Assembly (NCBI GenBank): GCA_030737875.1
Contig: CM060912.1
Location: 208,271,231-208,335,230 of the forward strand
Direction of reading: 5' to 3'
Source of the DNA: Allium sativum
Taxonomy: Eukaryota; Streptophyta; Magnoliopsida; Asparagales; Amaryllidaceae
Length of the DNA: 64,000 nt
Within the stretch, counting starts at the first letter, position 1; every line of letters starts with the position of its first letter. The notes under the pieces are model-generated. The model saw only the letters and a program-made list of their open reading frames with translations. It was not told the origin of the DNA and did not search any database. The position numbers and the translations under genes are program-made. Below are positions 58,676 to 64,000 of the stretch, piece by piece.

Positions 58676-59458
58676 GTAACAATATATAATTTCTGAGCTT
58701 CTCCCTTGATTTGCATAATTTTGGTTGCTAAATTAAAATCTCCAATTAGCCCGGTTGTTGCATGATTTTAGAGTAGGTCTTTTGATTGACTAGCTAATTA
58801 GTTTGTTTAGTTCTAAGCGGTGCTCTGACTAATTCATTTAGCTGTTGCGTGATTTGGATTTAATTGGCTAATTTGTCTTTTGATTTGCTCTTGCATAATT
58901 TTAGTTGTTGCTAATTGATTAGATAATTTTTATTTTGATTTGCTCGTTGCTATTGCCTACATTTAGTTATCACATAACACGTTAGCAGCTAAATTGATTT
59001 AGGCATTTAGACCGTGTTGTGAATTTATTTAGGCATTTAGTTGCTACATAATTTTCACTCTTTTCTTTTCAAGATTAAAGCATGATTGTGTTGGTCAATA
59101 TTAGGCAATTAGTTTTGTTATCTTTTATTCAAGTTCGCCAGTACTTCAAAAAAAGTTATGAAATGAAATTTGAATGTTAGACTTGGCTTCAAATTTTGGA
59201 AACTATATTAAATTTGTGAAGTGAGCCATCGATTGACATACTTCAGCTTTGTCCTGAACTTAAGTTTGTTTTCGTATTTTGTCCTTCCGGACTTCATATC
59301 AAATAAATCAGATGAATTTAAAATTGTTACTTGTATCAAATAACTCTACCTTACATGATCCAGTGGCTTAGAAAACTGCTGTTGAGATAATCTAGGAATC
59401 AGGCGAAGATTAAATAGATATGATAAAAAAACTCGCTTATGATTGTGTTGATCAATCA

Positions 59459-62400
59459 AACTCCGCCTGTGTAGTTTTCTATGCAGCCTGTCCCAAGTCA
59501 GGGTAAAGGAGGAGGGTTGTGATAGGCTTGGCGAGCCAACTAAAAACTTAGCCACTCTTATGGATATGGAACCTTATGATATATCGTTGGGGCGTAACCC
59601 TCTTAGCGACGCGCTATATCGAGGCTCGGATATGGTGTTAAATATGCGAGGGCTGGGCCGCCATTCTCTTAGTGGCGCGCTACACCGACGCCCCAGTGTG
59701 GTGATAAGTGAACAAGGGTCCTCGCATTTTTCTCGGCGGATGCGAGGGGCAAGGAAGCTAGTCGACGATAGTAGGGTTCGGTTAGGTAGTTGGAATGTAG
59801 GGTCCTTAACAGGAAAATTAAGAGAGATAGTGGATACTATGATTAGGAGACGGGTTAACATCTTGTGCGTTCAAGAGACTAAATGGGTGGGTCAGAAGGC
59901 GAAGGAGGTGGAGAACACTGGCTTCAAATTGTGGTACACGGGAGAAGTACGTAACAAGAATGGGGTAGGCATATTGATTGACAAGAACCTTCAGAACGAT
60001 GTGGTTGACATCAGAAGACGAGGGGATAGGATCATCCTAGTTAAGCTAGTAGTTGGTGAGGCAGTTTTGAATGTCATTAGTGCATGTGCCCCATAGGTAG
60101 GTCTAAGTGAAGAAGCCAAAAGGAAGTTCTGGGAAGACTTGGATGTCATGGTTAGGAATGTGCATAGTAGCGAGAAACTTTTTATAGGAGGAGACTTCAA
60201 TGGCCATGTTGGCTCATCTAGCGGGGGTTTTGAGCGAGTGCATGGTGGTTTTGGATTTGGCAGTAGGAACCAAGAGGGTGAAGATATTTTGAATTTCGCT
60301 CTCTCTTTTGATCTCATGATTGCTAATACCTTCTTTAGAAAGAAGCAATCACATCTGATCACCTTCAATAGTGGCCAACAGGCTAGCCAGATTGACTTTG
60401 TCCTAACTAGAAGAGATAGTAAACGAGATTGTGTTGATTGCAAGGTCATACCTGGAGAATGTGTCGTCTCACAACACCAGCTATTGGTGTGCGTGTTTCG
60501 TCTTCGGGTGGTGAAGGATAAGAGAGCGAAGATTAGCTGGACGAAATGGTGGAAACTCAAAGGAGATGCTTCACGGGTGTTTAAAGATAGAGTGATGGGA
60601 GAAGGAACTTGGAATGTGGAAGGAGAAGCAAATATCATGTGGAATGCGATGGCAACTTGCATTCGGAGAGTCGCCACTGAGGTATTTGGGATAACAAGAG
60701 GAAGCAAGCGAGAACCCAAGGATTCGTGGTGGTGGAATGACGAGGTGCAAAAGGCTATCAAAGAGAAGAAGGAATGCTACAAACGCATGTACCGTCATAG
60801 AAGCGAAGAGAACATGCACAGGTACAAAGTGGCAAAGAAGACTGCAAAGAGAGCAGTGAGTGAAGTAAGGGGACGAGCGTACGAAGATTTGTATCAAAGG
60901 CTAAGCACAAAGGAGGGCGAAAAAGACGTTTACAGAATAGCTAGGCTATGCGAGAGGAGGACAAGGGACTTCAATCAGGTTAAATGCATTAAGGATGAGA
61001 ATGATAGACTTTTGGTGAAGGAAGATGAGATAAAGAATAGGTGGAGAGAATACTTTGATAAGCTTTTCAACGAAGAAAGTGATAGCTCTTCAATCGAGTT
61101 GGAAGACTTAGCCGATAGCACCAATAGACATTTTGTGCGGAGATTTCAAGAAGCTAAGGTAAAGGGGGCGTTGATACGTATGAAATCAGGCAAGTCGGTA
61201 GGGCCTGATGATATTCCTATTGAGGTGTGGAGATGCTTTGGAGATGCAGGGATAAGATGGCTAACTAAGTTGTTCAACAATATTTTCAAATCAAACAAAA
61301 TGCCAGATGAGTGGAGGAGAAGCATTTTAGTCCCAATCTTCAAGAATAAAGGAGATATTCAAAGTTGCACAAATTATAGAGGAATTAAGCTTATGAGTCA
61401 CACAATGAAGCTGTGGGAGAGAGTTTGCGAGCAGCGTTTGAGGAGGTTGACAAGTGTCTCTAGGAATCAATTTGGTTTTATGCCGGGAAGGTCAACCACT
61501 GAGGCGATTTTCTTGGTTAGGCAACTTATGGAGAGATACAAGGAGCAAAAGAAAGACCTCCACATGGTTTTTATTGACCTGGAGAAAGCTTATGACAGAG
61601 TACCGAGGAGGGTTATGTGGTGGGCGCTAGAAATGAAGAGAGTGCCATCAAAATATATTACCCTTATTAAGGATATGTACGAGGGGGTTGTGACTAGTGT
61701 TAGGGCATGCGATGGTGAGACCAGAGACTTTCCAATTAACATAGGGTTACATCAAGGTTCGGCTTTGAGCCCCTATATTTTTGCATTAGTGATGGATGAA
61801 ATCACAAAAGATATACAAAGGGAGATTCCCTGGTGTATGCTCTTTGCCGATGATGTTGTGCTGATTGATGAAAGTAGAATAGGGGTTAATCGACAACTGG
61901 AGTTGTGGGGGGAGACCTTGGAATCAAAGAGTTTCAGGCTTAGCAGAAATAAAACAGAGTATATGAAGTGTGAGTTTAGCAGTGTCAGGTCAGATGACGG
62001 AGATGTTACCCTGGCCGGTAGAGTAGTACCCAAGAAGGAACTGTTTCGATACTTAGGATCTATGTTGCAGTTTGATGGAGAGATTGATAAGGATGTTAGT
62101 TTTGGAATTCAAGCAGGATGGATGAAATGGCGACTAGCATCTGGCATTCTCTGTGATCGGAAGATTCCTCAGAAGCTTAAAGGAAAGTTCTATAGGACAG
62201 CAATCAGACCTGCAATGTTATATGGTGCAGAATGTTGGCCTACAAAGAGGCAACACATCCAGAAGATAAGTATAGCAGAGATGTGAATGCTGCGTTGGAG
62301 CTGTGGGCATACCAGACGAGATCGGATTAGAAATGAGGATATTCAGGAAAAATTTGGAGTTGCACCTATTGAAGAGAAGTTAGTCCAATACCGCTTGAGA

Positions 62401-62896
62401 TGGTTTGGACATATCCAACGTAGACCATACGATGCACCTGTACGCGCTGGAATTCTAGGTCGCACCGAAGGCCCAAAGAGAGGTAGAGGTCGACCTAAAA
62501 TGACATGGGAGGAGATAATAAAGAGAGATTTAAGTAACTGGAGTTTATCGGAAGAGCTGGTAGTTGATAGCAGTGCATGGAAATTGGCAATCCATGTACC
62601 AGAACCATAGTGGGGTTTTTTTTTTTAGACTTTATTTCACGTTTACTGAACATTTTTACTTTTTATTTACTATTCTAAATTTTATTTCACTTTTATTGAA
62701 CATTTTTACTTCTTCTTCTTACTATTATTATTTAAAAAAAACCTTTATCGGACGACTTTTTATTTGATTGGTTATTTTAAACCCTTTATATAAATATTAT
62801 TATCATCATTATTAATTTTATTTATTTTAATTTTGGGTTCCATATCTAGCCAACCCCAACTTGTTTGGGATATATGGCTTTGTTGTTGTTGTTGTT
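59459..62896 (+). mobile_element. Nearly full-length RTE-type LINE
   Basis: 3.4 kb element flanked by a perfect 18-bp target duplication, GATTGTGTTGATCAATCA (59441-59458 and 62897-62914). The 3' end carries GCCAACCCCAACTTGTTTGG and a (TTG)n tail, typical for plant RTE elements. One long frame covers endonuclease and reverse transcriptase. Confidence 0.93.
59560..62610 (+). pseudogene. RTE endonuclease-reverse transcriptase, two nonsense codons
   Basis: One uninterrupted frame of about 1016 codons apart from TAG at 60094 and TGA at 62284. The N-terminal apurinic-type endonuclease shows SWNVGSLTGK, CVQETKW, FIGGDFNGHVG and QIDFVL, though the usual Ser-Asp-His reads SQH near 60470. The reverse transcriptase shows FIDLEKAYDRVPR, LHQGSALSPYIFALVMDE and the active site FADDVVL. 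The C-terminus has the RLRWFGHIQRRP block of this clade. The TAG is one C-to-T change from Gln and the TGA one from Arg. No frameshift, so the insertion is young. Confidence 0.93.
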
Positions 62897-62914
62897 GATT
62901 GTGTTGATCAATCA

Positions 62915-64000
62915 GGAGAAAACCTTACATGTTTTTTTGATTTGATTTGTATGACTACACACATACTTTTGGAACGTTTTCTTTTTCAACGTTATGGTTT
63001 CTTTTACATGTGAAAAGTAAATATATCATCGTATTTAAATTTATTTCCGATAACTTGCTTTTCTGCAGATTTCCTTTTTTGCTTTCGAGAATTTCTTAAA
63101 GCTTTTTCTTTTGCAAGAAATGTATGATAGCTTTGTATTTCCAAATTTTTTCCCCAAATAATGTTATGTTATGCTAATGTTGCATCACTAGAATACGATT
63201 GATGATGTTTGCTTTTTTTCATGAGCATATGATGTTTTAGTCAATTGAGCAATAAAGAAGATAATATTCCATATGCTCTTCCATGTTTACTAAAACACAT
63301 TTATGAGTAGCAACGTTTTGTTATTGGAACCAAGAAAACTATGTTTATTAAAACACATTTTTTCTTTGTGTGCGTGCGTGCGTTAGATATATGAAAATAC
63401 GAGAAAAAAGTCATGTCACTCTATTTTGTTACAAAAAAAAAAAAAAAAAAAAAAACCTGAAAAATTGGATATGAACCTAAATTTATGGTAGAAGCAAACA
63501 TAACTAATATTGGGTCATGTCAAAATGAACAAACCGATAGGCAGTATTACCTTTAGAAAGGTAGTTAAAGCATGTTTTATATGAGTTGTAATAGATATTT
63601 ATTGGATATAAACTGCAATGAAATTGTATGTATGGAAGAAGAAGAACACAATCCTAATGGTTAGCACCCCCATGTTCTCCCTTTAGATGCCAGATGCTTG
63701 ACTGAACTGTTTCAACTTCCATGAAGACATACCATATGCATTATTATTCTAGAAAACCAAATTTTTTTTGGTACTGACATACTAAGATCCGGAAGTGAAA
63801 AATGAGTACAAATTCATACTTATCTGTTGTAGATTATATGAATTTCTTATTAAATGGTCTACCATTTATTGCAGGTGATACCAATGACCATTACCAGTTT
63901 GCACCAGCATTGTCTAATTTTTATGTGATATATTACTATTGATAAGCCCAAAAAATGACTTGGTTATAGTTTGAAAATTGTTCAGTAAATCTGAGAAAAG
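62915..64000. other. AT-rich flank of the LINE, no gene identified
   Basis: Contains a poly(A) run at 63433-63455. A possible splice acceptor at 63874 precedes GTGATACCAATGACC, but the frame after it is very short. Nothing else supported. Confidence 0.4.

Overview
The window is nuclear DNA of a dicot-like plant. It is AT-rich, has spliced genes, and carries plant-specific families: an SD-type receptor kinase, MULE, CACTA, Athila-type and RTE elements, and a MULE-borne plant mobile domain. Species cannot be told. It is a nest of transposable elements around one clearly intact host gene, a G-type lectin receptor-like kinase at 29389-31962.

Layout. 1-22181: a copia-like element with about 3.5 kb LTRs (left end outside the window), a gag remnant and no pol. 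An 11.6 kb Athila-type Ty3/gypsy element (2780-14371, minus strand) is inserted in its 5' LTR. 22182-28324: a broken minus-strand DUF4283/zinc-knuckle gene of the LINE ORF1 type, cut by a 3.0 kb Harbinger-like element (TAA target duplication) and a 1.27 kb retro-insertion (7-bp duplication). Two related MITEs follow, one ending about 170 bp before the kinase start codon. 32848-33201: another MITE. 33640-53990: a locally duplicated segment opened by (i) a small copia element lacking RT, (ii) a second copia-type LTR that holds a 7.6 kb CACTA element carrying pieces of host genes (nucleobase-ascorbate transporter, ribosomal protein L7, one more), and (iii) a 6.1 kb Mutator-like element. The right part has a hAT transposase tail, a tRNA-derived SINE, one CACTA end, a 513-bp AT-rich tandem duplication and a nearly complete RTE-type LINE (59459-62896) with an 18-bp target duplication, possibly inside an intron.

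The most system-like locus is the Mutator-like element at 46306-52425. It has 472-bp terminal inverted repeats made of palindromic ATAACGC units, a three-exon transposase (PB1-like, zinc-binding, DDE, SWIM and CCHC regions) with only two premature stops, and two minus-strand passengers: an intact GRF-type zinc-finger/coiled-coil ORF and a damaged plant mobile domain gene. The duplicated copy at 53165-53990 keeps the empty insertion site.

Calls rest on reading motifs and matching repeats by eye. No database search was run, so family names below superfamily level are provisional.
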